Shown in pieces: positions 1-7,352 of a DNA stretch of 18,219 nt. Position 1 is the first letter of the stretch. Each line of letters starts with the position of its first letter. Position numbers and translations under genes: made by a program. The stretch is from Rhodoferax sp. UBA4409 (lineage in GTDB: Bacteria; Pseudomonadota; Gammaproteobacteria; Burkholderiales; Burkholderiaceae_C). Under the pieces are notes generated by a model. That model saw only the letters and a program-made list of their open reading frames with translations, was not told the origin of the DNA and ran no database searches. The DNA lies in the NCBI GenBank assembly GCA_002390825.1, contig DGQR01000201.1:1-18219 (forward strand), read 5' to 3'.

Positions 1-444
1 CTGGTGTGGGCGTTGATCGCCTCGCTGTTCATCGGCAACGTCATGCTGCTGGTGCTGAATTTGCCGATGGTGGGCTTGTGGGTCAAGCTGCTGAAGGTGC
101 CCAAGGCCCAGCTGTACGCCGGTATTCTGATTTTTGCCACCGTGGGTACATACGGTATGCGCCAGAGCGCCTTTGACCTGGTACTGCTTTACGTGGTGGG
201 GGTCATGGGCTTGGTGATGCGCCGGTTCAATATCCCAACGGCACCGGTGATTGTGGGCATGATCCTCGGGCCTTTGGCAGAGGCACAGTTGCGCAATGCC
301 ATGTCCATTGGTGAAGGCAGTGCCATGATCTTCCTTCAGCGCCCCATGTCGGTGACATTGCTAGTGGTGGTGCTGAGTGTGTTGGTCTTGCCACGGGTGC
401 TCAAGCACTTTCAAGGCAAGGCGCAGCGCTTGGCTTCGGCATAA
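1..444 (+). CDS. tctA: TctA-family tripartite tricarboxylate transporter permease, C-terminal part
   Basis: The reading frame is already open at base 1 and ends at TAA 442-444, so this is the last ~147 residues of a gene that begins outside the window; TctA proteins are about 500 residues. TctA is the large multi-spanning inner-membrane subunit of the TTT (TctCBA) family, which imports tricarboxylates and other organic acids with a periplasmic binding protein (TctC) and a small membrane subunit (TctB). The segment matches the family's C-terminal end: IASLFIGNVMLLVLNLPMVG followed by the GLWVKLLKVPK loop, then YVVGVMGLVMRRFNIPTAPVI and the MILGPLAEAQLRNAMSIGEG stretch. At least three hydrophobic segments are visible. 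The substrate cannot be read from this part. A strong terminator lies 54 nt after the stop, so the gene probably ends its transcript and is not linked to modABC. Confidence 0.93.
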   Translation: MVWALIASLFIGNVMLLVLNLPMVGLWVKLLKVPKAQLYAGILIFATVGTYGMRQSAFDLVLLYVVGVMGLVMRRFNIPTAPVIVGMILGPLAEAQLRNAMSIGEGSAMIFLQRPMSVTLLVVVLSVLVLPRVLKHFQGKAQRLASA

Positions 445-448
445 AAAA

Positions 449-497
449 GGGTGCTAGCCCCCATTTAATATGCGGGTATAGCTATACTTTTGGTAGC
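449..497 (+). repeat. Dispersed ~49 bp palindromic element, copy 1 (intergenic)
   Basis: It opens with GGGTGCTAGCCC (449-460). A TGCG core starts at 471, and the inverted repeat GCTA (481-484), nine bases, TAGC (494-497) follows. The distance from the start of the core to GCTA is 10 nt, as in the four other copies of the window. It contains the perfect 12-bp palindrome GTATAGCTATAC (476-487). The copy sits between the tctA stop and the terminator and touches the A-tract of the terminator. Function unknown. Confidence 0.6.
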
Positions 498-528
498 AAA
501 AAAGGGGCGCTTCGGCGTCCCTTTTTTT
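498..528 (+). terminator. Rho-independent terminator after tctA
   Basis: An A-tract (498-503) leads into the stem GGGGCGC (504-510), a TTCG tetraloop (511-514), the complementary arm GCGTCCC (515-521, one G-T pair) and seven T residues (522-528). The A and T tracts extend the stem, so it could work in both directions. Only 26 nt separate it from the modA start codon, so the modA promoter must overlap this element or lie in the T-rich bases just after it. I could not pick out a convincing -35/-10 pair there. Confidence 0.9.
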
Positions 529-554
529 GTTGCGGCGGATGCTAATCTTCTTGT

Positions 555-1322
555 ATGGCTAATTCAGTGATTTCATGGGTGCTGCGACAGGGATTAGGCG
601 TGGGTCTGCTCAGCCTCGGGGTGCTCTCATCGGCGCGGGCGGACACTGCGTTGGTGGCCGTGGCCGCCAATTTTTCTGGGACGGCGCAAACCATTGCCAG
701 TGATTTCAAGCGGGTGAGCGGGCACACCGTGACCCTGGTGCCAGGCGCCACCGGCAAGCTATACGCCCAGATCAAGAACGGCGCGCCATACCAAGTGCTT
801 TTATCCGCCGATGACGAAACGCCTTCGCGCCTGGTGCAGGAGGGTGCGGCCCTAGCGGTGAGCCAATTCACCTACGCCACCGGCCGATTGGTTTTATGGA
901 GTCCGCAGCCCGGTGTAGTGGACGCGCAGGGCGCGGTGTTGGGTGCTGCTGGTTTGCGGGTGGCCATGGCCGACCCCAAAACCGCCCCCTATGGCGCTGC
1001 CGCCATGCAGGTGATGCAGCAGCGGGGTGTGTGGCAAGGCCTGCAAGGACGGCTGATTCAGGGTGAAAGCATCGCCCAGACCTACCAATTTGTCGCAAGT
1101 GGTAACGCGCCCGTGGGGTTTGTCGCGCTGTCTCAGGTGATGCGGGATGGGCGTTTGGTGGATGGCTCCGCGTGGCAGGTGCCCGCCCACTTGCACCATG
1201 CTTTGCGTCAGGATGCGGTGCTCCTCAATCCGGGGCAAGGCCAGGTAGCGGCCCTGGCTTTTTTGGCCTATCTGCGCACGGAGCCTGCCCGCCGGGTGAT
1301 GCGCGCGGTGGGCTATGAGTAG
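555..1322 (+). CDS. modA: Molybdate ABC transporter substrate-binding protein ModA
   Basis: ModA is the periplasmic protein that captures molybdate (and tungstate) and delivers it to ModB. The 255-residue precursor is the usual family length. It has a hydrophobic signal peptide with probable cleavage after SARA (residue 29). The mature protein shows the family landmarks: AVAANFSGTAQTI (about 35-47, with the oxyanion-binding Ser), GATGKLYAQIKNGAPYQV (about 64-81), LLSADDETPSRLV, and the later GNAPVGFVALSQV segment. The ATG at 555 lacks an obvious Shine-Dalgarno sequence, but a start here gives a complete signal peptide. The gene overlaps modB by 8 nt (1315-1322), which suggests translational coupling. 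No ModE regulator gene is nearby. The ModA call is firm; preference for molybdate over tungstate is inferred from the operon. Confidence 0.95.
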   Translation: MANSVISWVLRQGLGVGLLSLGVLSSARADTALVAVAANFSGTAQTIASDFKRVSGHTVTLVPGATGKLYAQIKNGAPYQVLLSADDETPSRLVQEGAALAVSQFTYATGRLVLWSPQPGVVDAQGAVLGAAGLRVAMADPKTAPYGAAAMQVMQQRGVWQGLQGRLIQGESIAQTYQFVASGNAPVGFVALSQVMRDGRLVDGSAWQVPAHLHHALRQDAVLLNPGQGQVAALAFLAYLRTEPARRVMRAVGYE

Positions 1323-2025
1323 CAGCTTGTCCGTGGCTGCGTTTCCGCTGTCTGCGGACGATTTTTCGGCCATCCGGCTCACTTTGGAGCTGGCCAGTGT
1401 CACCACGCTTGTGTTGCTGTGTGTGGCTACCCCGTTGGCCTGGTGGCTGGCCCGGTCCGGCTCGTGGTGGAGTCGCGCTGTGGGTGCCCTGGTGGCCATG
1501 CCTTTGGTATTGCCACCGACGGTATTGGGTTTTTACCTGTTGGTGAGCTTGGGGCCACAGGGGTGGGGCGGTCAGTTCACCCAGTGGTTGGGTATCGGGC
1601 TGCTGCCATTCACTTTTGCGGGACTGGTGCTGGGCTCGGTGATTTACTCCCTGCCGTTTGCGGTGCAGCCATTGCAGAATGCGTTTGAGAGCCTGGGGCC
1701 GCGCCCTCTGGAGGTCGCCGCCACACTGCGGGCATCTCCTTGGGATACCTTCTGGCATGTGGTCCTGCCGCTGTGCCGTCCCGGTGTGGTGAGTGCCGCT
1801 GTACTGAGCTTTGCCCACACGGTGGGCGAGTTTGGTGTGGTGCTGATGCTGGGGGGCAATATCCCCGAGAGCACCAGGGTGGTGTCCACCCAAATTTATG
1901 GCCATGTGGAGGCACTGGAATACACCCAGGCGCACTGGTTGTCCGGTGGCATGGTGCTGTTTTCTTTTGTGGTGTTGCTAGCGCTGGGGTGGCTCAACCC
2001 GCGTGGCAGCCGTTTGCGGACTTGA
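1315..2025 (+). CDS. modB: Molybdate ABC transporter permease ModB
   Basis: ModB is the inner-membrane channel subunit of the ModABC importer and works as a homodimer coupled to ModC. At 236 residues it has normal length. Hydrophobic segments fit about five membrane helices, with the first at residues 26-46. The conserved loop that docks on the ATPase (EAA motif) is seen around residues 133-153 as EVAATLRASPWDTFWHVVLP, followed by RPGVVSAAVLSFAHTVGEFG and VLMLGGNIPESTRVVST, which are typical of ModB. MPLVLPPTVLGFYLL (62-76) is also characteristic. The ATG start lies inside the end of modA, and the stop is 5 nt before the modC ATG. The three genes therefore form one tightly packed operon. Confidence 0.96.
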   Translation: MSSSLSVAAFPLSADDFSAIRLTLELASVTTLVLLCVATPLAWWLARSGSWWSRAVGALVAMPLVLPPTVLGFYLLVSLGPQGWGGQFTQWLGIGLLPFTFAGLVLGSVIYSLPFAVQPLQNAFESLGPRPLEVAATLRASPWDTFWHVVLPLCRPGVVSAAVLSFAHTVGEFGVVLMLGGNIPESTRVVSTQIYGHVEALEYTQAHWLSGGMVLFSFVVLLALGWLNPRGSRLRT

Positions 2026-2030
2026 ACGTG

Positions 2031-3116
2031 ATGGTGAACCGCATTCAATTGAATGTCTCCAAACCCGGCTTCAGCCTGGTCGTGGATATGGAGCTGCCGT
2101 CAAAGGGCATCACGGTTCTGTATGGGCCGTCTGGCTCGGGCAAAACGACGGTTTTGAGGTGTATCGCAGGTCTCGAGCGCTCGCCGCAAGCGCTGGTGCA
2201 GGTGGGCGGGCACACTTGGCAAGACGAGTCCGTAGGTGTTTTTTTGCCGACCTACCGGCGCTCCCTGGGGTATGTGTTTCAAGAGGCCAGTCTCTTCGCC
2301 CATTTGGACGTGGCGGGTAACTTGGAGTTCGCTCGCCGGCGCGCTACGCCCAGAGTGGATGGCAGCACTTTGTTGACGCCTGAGTTCGCGATTCAGACCT
2401 TGGGCCTGTCCAAGCTTTTACACCGGCGGACGACCGACCTCTCCGGTGGTGAACGACAGCGTGTCGCGATCGCACGGGCGCTGGCAACCAACCCGCAGAT
2501 TTTGCTTTTGGACGAGCCCCTTGCGTCTCTGGACGAGGCCCGCCGGCGCGAGGTTTTGCCGTGGCTGGAGCAACTCGGCAGCGAGCTCCAGATTCCGATG
2601 GTGTATGTGTCGCACGCGACCGAGGAGGTCACCCGCCTGGCCGACACCTTGGTGGTCCTGGAGCAAGGGCGTGTCATGGCCATAGGCCCAGTGGATACCG
2701 TGCTGTCTCAGGTGGAGCCTGTGATCCGCCTCGGTGGCGAAACCGCCAGCCTGGTGACGGGGCGTGTGATATCCCACGACCCGCAGTGGCATTTGAGCGA
2801 AATTGCGTTTGATGGCGGCACCTTCTGGGTGCCTGATGCCAAGCTGCAAACTGGGCAGCTGGTGCGTTTGCGGGTGCTGGCTCGCGATGTCAGCATTGCG
2901 ACCCATGCCCCATCAGGAAGCAGCATTCAAAACACCGTGGCGTGCACCGTGGCGCAAATTCTGCCGGACCAGCAACCCGCCCAGGCCCTGGTGCGCTTGG
3001 ATGTGAGCGGTACAGCGCTTTGGGCCAGGCTGACAAGGCGCGCAGTGCAACAGCTGCAACTCCAACCGGGCATGCACGTCTGGGCGCAAGTGAAAGCCAT
3101 GGCGCTCACGCAGTAA
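2031..3116 (+). CDS. modC: Molybdate ABC transporter ATP-binding protein ModC
   Basis: ModC hydrolyses ATP to drive molybdate import through ModB on the cytoplasmic face. With the ATG at 2031 the product is 361 residues. All ABC motifs are present: Walker A GPSGSGKTT (32-40), Q-loop YVFQEASLF, signature LSGGERQ (137-143), Walker B ILLLDEP (Asp161, Glu162), D-loop SLD and H-loop His195. The C-terminal ~64 residues (from about 298, NTVACTVAQILPDQQ onward) form the molybdate/tungstate-binding MOP (TOBE) domain that separates ModC from other importer ATPases. The frame is open upstream to 1740, but that part lies across modB and does not resemble ModC. The ATG at 2031 is 5 nt after the modB stop. 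An in-frame GTG at 2028 is a minor alternative. Confidence 0.96.
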   Translation: MVNRIQLNVSKPGFSLVVDMELPSKGITVLYGPSGSGKTTVLRCIAGLERSPQALVQVGGHTWQDESVGVFLPTYRRSLGYVFQEASLFAHLDVAGNLEFARRRATPRVDGSTLLTPEFAIQTLGLSKLLHRRTTDLSGGERQRVAIARALATNPQILLLDEPLASLDEARRREVLPWLEQLGSELQIPMVYVSHATEEVTRLADTLVVLEQGRVMAIGPVDTVLSQVEPVIRLGGETASLVTGRVISHDPQWHLSEIAFDGGTFWVPDAKLQTGQLVRLRVLARDVSIATHAPSGSSIQNTVACTVAQILPDQQPAQALVRLDVSGTALWARLTRRAVQQLQLQPGMHVWAQVKAMALTQ

Positions 3117-3146
3117 CGCAAACGGGTTGCAAATACTTGCAAATTT

Positions 3147-3160
3147 CACCCGTTCGGGTG
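3147..3160 (+). terminator. Small hairpin after modC, possible weak terminator
   Basis: CACCC (3147-3151), loop GTTC, GGGTG (3156-3160). No T-tract follows on the plus strand, so intrinsic termination is doubtful. It is the only stem-loop between the modC stop and the cyclase gene. Just before it lies a tandem TTGCAAAT (3127-3134 and 3137-3144). Confidence 0.3.
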
Positions 3161-3216
3161 ATGACAGCGCCGGTGCGTCCGCCTAACCTGTGGGGTTGAT
3201 TACTTGTCTCTCCCCC

Positions 3217-4854
3217 ATGCCCGACGCGCCGCTTCTGTCCTCTGAGCCGACCCACGTCACCCTGCTGTTCCAAGCGCAGGCTGCCTTGACGCGCGGTGAC
3301 GTGGACTTCAGCCAGACGCTCTCCAAAAGCGCACTGCTGCATGCTCAGCGGCAGAACGACGCCGCGGGGCAGGCCCGCGCCCTGTTGTACCTTGCGCAGG
3401 GAGACCGTCAGTTATCGCACCTGCGCCGTGCCCGTGAGACGGCGGAGCGCGCCGCCCAGATGTTCCAAACCCACGGGGACGCCGCTGGCGAAGCCGAGGC
3501 CCTGACCACTTTAGCCAATGTGCTGAGCCTGATGGGCCACAGCGCCGATGGCCTGGAAGCCGCCATGCTGGCCTTGAAGCTCAGTCAGTCCAGCCCAGCC
3601 AGCCATCCGCTTGCAGAGGCTATGGCCTGCAACTACCTCGGGGTTGCCTATGCCTGCAGCCAGAGTTTTGACAATGCGGCCGATTTGCTGGAGCGCTCGG
3701 TCCGGATGTTTGAAGCCCAGGGCCTGTGGGCTGAATCCTGCTTGCCGCGTTACCACCAGCGGTATGCCGAAATGCACCGCTGTTTTCTCGACCGGTATTA
3801 CCACGGCACTTTTTTGTCGCTCGACCGGTTGACGCAGATTGCCGCGCTGCCCGAACAAGTCACCTCGCAACCCGGGAGCGTGCGTTCCTTGCTGTGCCCC
3901 TATCGCAAAACCCGCGCGCTGCTGGACCTGACACATGCATTTGAGCTGTGCTGGCAGGGCGACCTAGACGAGGCTAGCCGCAGGGCTGACACGATTTCGG
4001 CCAGCGTGGCCAAGGGCATGCGCCAACCGGCAGTGATTTTGCTGGAGATGTGGCTGAGGACCGAAATTGCATGGGCCGCCGAGGATTGGATGTCGGCCGA
4101 GGCCCATGCCCAGCGCTTGCTGCAATCTGCGGCGCGGGCTGAAAACGAGCATCTGCGGGCCACTGCGTATTTGTTGCTGATCCAGATCTACTCTGCCCAG
4201 GGTAAAGACCTGCAGGCACAAGCGCAGCAACGGCTCTGGAAAATGCAGGAAATGCACCTTCGCAAAGAGGCTTTGCACAGCCGCGAGGAACGTGTGGAAT
4301 GGCAAATGCGGGTGCGTGCAGACCGCCAAGCCAGCCGCCACTTGGAAGAAAAAACGCGCCATTTGGAGCGGCTGGCCATGCAAGATGCCCTGACCGGCCT
4401 CTACAACCGCAGGTACCTGGAGCAAATCGTGCCGGCTTTACTGAGCGATGCCACTGAGCGCCAGCGTGCCCCTGCCCTGGTGTTCGTGGATATCGACCAC
4501 TTCAAGCAAATCAACGATCGCTTTTCCCATTTGGTCGGCGACGAGGTGCTCAGGACCGTGGGGCGGATTCTGAGTGGTTTTGTGCGGGAAGGCGATGTGT
4601 CCGTGCGGCTTGGGGGCGATGAGTTTGTGGTCCTCTTCAGCCACGTGGAGGCCCATAGCAGCACCTCGGTAGTTGCGCGTATCCACAAAGCGGTGAACGA
4701 ATTTGACTGGCACAGTGTGCACCCGGGGCTGAGTGTCTCAGCCAGCGCTGGGCTTGCGCTGGCCGATAGCCAAGACACCCTCGCCAGTTGGCTCCACCGC
4801 TGCGATCTGCAGATGTATGTGGAGAAAGACTCCCGCTATCAAGACCTCGCTTGA
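3217..4854 (+). CDS. Soluble TPR-like GGDEF diguanylate cyclase
   Basis: The product (545 residues from the ATG at 3217) is predicted to make cyclic di-GMP from two GTP. The C-terminal GGDEF domain starts with DALTGLYNRR (about 390-399), followed by VFVDIDHFKQINDRFSHLVG and the active-site loop GGDEF (466-470). The inhibitory I-site RxxD (R457-D460) lies exactly five residues before it, so product inhibition is expected. The N-terminal ~350 residues are helical with repeated TPR-like units (ARALLYLAQGDRQL, AEALTTLANVLSLMG, ACNYLGVAYACSQSF). They end in a charged helix, LRKEALHSREERVEWQMRV, that probably relays the signal as a coiled coil. No signal peptide, membrane helix or EAL domain is seen. 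The frame is open back to a GTG at 3190; I prefer the ATG, although neither start has a clear ribosome binding site. The C-terminal end (LHRCDLQMYVEKDSRYQDLA) diverges from the usual AxxALYxAK ending. The input signal is unknown. Confidence 0.9.
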   Translation: MPDAPLLSSEPTHVTLLFQAQAALTRGDVDFSQTLSKSALLHAQRQNDAAGQARALLYLAQGDRQLSHLRRARETAERAAQMFQTHGDAAGEAEALTTLANVLSLMGHSADGLEAAMLALKLSQSSPASHPLAEAMACNYLGVAYACSQSFDNAADLLERSVRMFEAQGLWAESCLPRYHQRYAEMHRCFLDRYYHGTFLSLDRLTQIAALPEQVTSQPGSVRSLLCPYRKTRALLDLTHAFELCWQGDLDEASRRADTISASVAKGMRQPAVILLEMWLRTEIAWAAEDWMSAEAHAQRLLQSAARAENEHLRATAYLLLIQIYSAQGKDLQAQAQQRLWKMQEMHLRKEALHSREERVEWQMRVRADRQASRHLEEKTRHLERLAMQDALTGLYNRRYLEQIVPALLSDATERQRAPALVFVDIDHFKQINDRFSHLVGDEVLRTVGRILSGFVREGDVSVRLGGDEFVVLFSHVEAHSSTSVVARIHKAVNEFDWHSVHPGLSVSASAGLALADSQDTLASWLHRCDLQMYVEKDSRYQDLA

Positions 4855-4875
4855 GGTGCGGCGACGCGCGTGGGT

Positions 4876-5517
4876 CTAGCTTTTGGCAGCCGCCATCAGT
4901 GCCGCGAAGCCCACGAAAACGCCGCCAGTCAGGCGGTTAAAAGCGCGCATCACCGTGGCACGGCGCAGGTAGGTTGCGAGCTGCTTTCCACTGGCTGCAT
5001 ACACAAAGTACCAAGCGACTTCGACAACAGCAAAAGTACCCAGCAGAATCGCGAACTGGGTGAGTTGCGCCGCTTCAGGGTTCAGAAACTGGGGAAAGAA
5101 AGCAGCCGCAAACAAAATGGCTTTGGGGTTGCTGGCCGCCACTAGGGCACCCTGGCGGTAATGGCTCCAGAGGCTGGTGCCTGTGCTGACTGCTGGGGTT
5201 TTGGCGTCATTTGCGGTGTCTTCCGCATCCTTTACCGGCGAGCGCCAGCACTGCACGCCCAGGTAGGCCAGATAGGCCGCACCGGCCAAACGCAGCGTGT
5301 CAAACACGGCCGGGAATGCCTGCAACAGCGCACCTAAACCTGCGGCAGAGAGCCCCAGCATCAACATCAAAGAGGTCATGCATCCTGCCATGTTGACAAT
5401 GGCTGCGCGCATGCCTTCACGGGCGCTGGTGCTCATGACCAACAGCATATTCGGGCCGGGCGTGCCCGACACCACAAACGTCATCATGACAAACAACCAC
5501 CAAGTGTGAAGCGACAT
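4876..5517 (-). CDS. LysE/RhtB-family amino-acid exporter
   Basis: A 213-residue inner-membrane protein with five or six hydrophobic segments, the size typical of LysE/RhtB exporters, which expel amino acids such as lysine, homoserine, threonine or leucine. The family motif SGTPGPNMLLVMS is at residues 17-29. It is followed by REGMRAAIVNMAGC, LAGAAYLAYLGVQCWR and the later SNPKAILFAAAFFPQFLNP segment, all characteristic. The ATG at 5517 has a weak GGAAA about 8 nt upstream and is preferred over the in-frame TTG at 5535, which would overlap slyX. The gene is last in the minus-strand cluster, 14 nt after slyX. It converges on the cyclase gene with only 21 nt between them and no visible terminator. 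The substrate cannot be assigned from the sequence. Confidence 0.9.
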   Translation of the reverse strand: MSLHTWWLFVMMTFVVSGTPGPNMLLVMSTSAREGMRAAIVNMAGCMTSLMLMLGLSAAGLGALLQAFPAVFDTLRLAGAAYLAYLGVQCWRSPVKDAEDTANDAKTPAVSTGTSLWSHYRQGALVAASNPKAILFAAAFFPQFLNPEAAQLTQFAILLGTFAVVEVAWYFVYAASGKQLATYLRRATVMRAFNRLTGGVFVGFAALMAAAKS

Positions 5518-5531
5518 ATCAGTTTCCAGAA

Positions 5532-5762
5532 TCAATAGTGGGGGGGCAGATCGTCACGCAAATTCCGCGCAATACCGGCATCCGGCGTCTGCTGCTTGAG
5601 GTGGGTCACCTCCCGGATCAACAGCTCAATTTGCGCTTGTTGGCGGATGATGATGCTGTCGAGCTGGTCCACCGTGTCTTCGAGGTAGCTGGCCTTGATC
5701 TCCAGATCATGGAGGCGTTGTTCATTAAGGGCGTTCATTTCCATGGATGTATTGGACACCAT
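5532..5762 (-). CDS. slyX: SlyX family protein
   Basis: A 76-residue protein of the SlyX family: a short, highly charged coiled coil (about residues 10-55, including LEIKASYLEDTVDQLDSII and QAQIELLIREVTHLKQQ) ending in the family's C-terminal DDLPPHY. The biochemical role of SlyX is not established. ATGs at 5762, 5744 and 5738 are all in frame and none has a strong ribosome binding site; the first is used here, and a start at 5744 or 5738 would give 70 or 68 residues. It lies 27 nt after hemH and 14 nt before the LysE-type gene, so it is almost certainly co-transcribed with both. Confidence 0.88.
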   Translation of the reverse strand: MVSNTSMEMNALNEQRLHDLEIKASYLEDTVDQLDSIIIRQQAQIELLIREVTHLKQQTPDAGIARNLRDDLPPHY

Positions 5763-5789
5763 GCGGCGCCGCTTGCCGCAGCTGAACCC

Positions 5790-6893
5790 TCATTGTTTCG
5801 CGCCCAGTGCCAGCGCAGCGGCGCGCGAGACCTGTTGGGCCGCGGTGTCGGGGGCTTCTTGGGTGCGCCAGCCACCTAGGTGGGTTTCGGTAAGCTGGCA
5901 GAGTGCGGTGATCCACTCGGGGTCGTCGTTCAGGCAGGGTATGTAGTGAAACTCTTTGCCGCCTGCATGCAAAAACGCTTCGCGGGCTTCCATGTTGATT
6001 TCCTCTAGGGTTTCCAGGCAATCGCTGGTGAACCCGGGGCAGATCACATCTACCCGCTCCACACCGGCCTTGCCCATGTCAATCAGGGTGGGCTCGGTGT
6101 AGGGCTCCAGCCATTTGGCACGGCCCAGCCGGGACTGGAAAGTCACTTTGAACTGGTCTTTGGACAGGCCCAAAGCTTCGGACAGCAGCCGTGCGGTCTT
6201 GAAACACTCGCAGTGGTAGATGTCGCCCAGGTGCAGGGTGCGCTCAGGCACGCCATGAAAACTCATCACCAGCTTGTCAGGCCGGCCATTGGCACGCCAG
6301 TAGCGCTGCACGCTGGCAGCCAGCGCGGCGATATAGCCACTGTGGTCGTGGTAGTGGTTCACAAAACGCAGCTCAGGAATCGAGCGGGTTTTCGAGGCCC
6401 AGGCGTAGACCGCATCAAACACACTGGCAGTCGTAGTGGCACTGTATTGCGGGTAGGCCGGCACGATCAGGACGCGGGTGACCCCGTCTGCCTTGAGGGC
6501 GGTGAGCTGGGAGGCAATATTGGTACTGCCGTAGCGCATGGCCCATGCTACCTTGACGTGGTGGTTGCGCTGGCCCAGCCAGCCCTGCAGCATTTTGGCC
6601 TGCCGCTCGGTCCACACCTTGAGCGGCGAACCCTCAGGCGTCCAAATGCTGGCGTACTTGGCGGCCGACTTGGCCGGCCGGAAACGCAGGATGATGCCGT
6701 GCAGGATCAAAAGCCACAGCAGCCGTGGAATCTCGACCACGCGGTGGTCACTCAAAAACTCGGCGAGGTAGCGGCGCACAGCCGGGGTGGTGGGTTCATC
6801 CGGCGTACCCAGGTTGCACAACAGCACGGCGGTGCGTGCGGGTTGACCATGGGTGTAAGAGGGCTCGGGAGCAAAGGGGGAGGGGAGTGCCAT
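5790..6893 (-). CDS. hemH: Ferrochelatase HemH
   Basis: HemH inserts Fe2+ into protoporphyrin IX, the last step of protoheme synthesis, in the cytoplasm or at the inner face of the membrane. The 367-residue protein has the family signatures: VLLCNLGTPDEPTTPAVRRY near the N-terminus, MRYGSTNIASQL, VPAYPQYSATTTASV, VMSFHGVPERT with the metal-binding/catalytic His213, YHCECFKTARLL, FQSRLGRAKWLEPYT, and VICPGFTSDCLETLEEI with the catalytic Glu294. The His-Glu spacing of 81 residues equals that of the well-studied enzyme of Bacillus subtilis (His183, Glu264). The ATG at 6893 gives a normal length but has no clear ribosome binding site. It lies 27 nt after a small HTH gene and 27 nt before slyX, in one minus-strand cluster. 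Confidence 0.97.
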   Translation of the reverse strand: MALPSPFAPEPSYTHGQPARTAVLLCNLGTPDEPTTPAVRRYLAEFLSDHRVVEIPRLLWLLILHGIILRFRPAKSAAKYASIWTPEGSPLKVWTERQAKMLQGWLGQRNHHVKVAWAMRYGSTNIASQLTALKADGVTRVLIVPAYPQYSATTTASVFDAVYAWASKTRSIPELRFVNHYHDHSGYIAALAASVQRYWRANGRPDKLVMSFHGVPERTLHLGDIYHCECFKTARLLSEALGLSKDQFKVTFQSRLGRAKWLEPYTEPTLIDMGKAGVERVDVICPGFTSDCLETLEEINMEAREAFLHAGGKEFHYIPCLNDDPEWITALCQLTETHLGGWRTQEAPDTAAQQVSRAAALALGAKQ

Positions 6894-6920
6894 GATAGAA
6901 ATATTCGGTCGCGGTGAGTG

Positions 6921-7223
6921 TCAGTCGGCTTCGGTGCTGGAGGGCGGGGGCGTATCGCTGAGCTCTTTGTCTACCAATTGGAGTGTGGGGTGTTGCCCGG
7001 TGAGCAGCAAAAACATGGCAAATACCGGGCCCTGCATGTTGCGGTCATCGGTCGGGCTTTCCAGTGCTTGCCAGGTGCGGGACTGCAGGCCGCCGCGGCT
7101 TCCGGTTTGCAAGGAGTAGCCCAGCAGTTCAGCGGCCTGGGCCTGATTCAGGCCGGCTGCCAAACGGGCGGCTTTGAGTTGTTCGCCCGTCGGGCTGGGC
7201 ATATCAAGCGTGATGGCGGGCAT
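6921..7223 (-). CDS. Small helix-turn-helix (XRE-like) protein
   Basis: A 100-residue protein with an XRE/Cro-like helix-turn-helix around residues 13-60: TGEQLKAARLAAGLNQAQAA is a typical first and second helix, followed by AELLGYSLQTGSRGGLQSRT and WQALE. The segment between the HTH core and the conserved Trp is longer than usual. The tail (residues 61-100) contains a GPVFAMFLLLTGQHP helix and an acidic, proline-rich end. This pattern, HTH then a TWQxWE-like helix then FLLLTG, recalls small uncharacterised regulators common in Betaproteobacteria. The start is uncertain: ATG 7223 is used, and ATG 7202 is possible. It is the first gene of the hemH-slyX-lysE-type cluster and is divergent from the HAD gene. 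Control of its own operon is plausible but not shown by any operator I can see. Confidence 0.7.
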   Translation of the reverse strand: MPAITLDMPSPTGEQLKAARLAAGLNQAQAAELLGYSLQTGSRGGLQSRTWQALESPTDDRNMQGPVFAMFLLLTGQHPTLQLVDKELSDTPPPSSTEAD

Positions 7224-7352
7224 GGGTGAGTGGGTCGTTAAAGCAACAGGCTTGATGGTAGCGCTCTGTGCGGCCCGGTGCGGCGCCGTTTGTGTGTACC
7301 CTCACAGCTTCCTCCGTTGTTTTGGCGGCTCCCGCGAGTCGCGCACTGCCCC

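Noticed and set aside
476..487. GTATAGCTATAC as a ModE (molybdate repressor) box upstream of modABC
   Set aside because: It is part of the dispersed repeat, which has equivalent GCTA arms in four unrelated genes, lies upstream of the terminator, and lacks the longer spaced half-sites of known ModE boxes.
1740..2030. N-terminal extension of ModC
   Set aside because: The extra 97 residues are Cys/Gly/His-rich, lie across modB in another frame and precede a normal ModC start.
7240..7290. Sixth copy of the dispersed repeat (GGTAGCGCTCTGTGCGG region)
   Set aside because: Only the first arm is similar; the TGCGC-to-GCTA spacing and the GCTA-N9-TAGC arms are missing.
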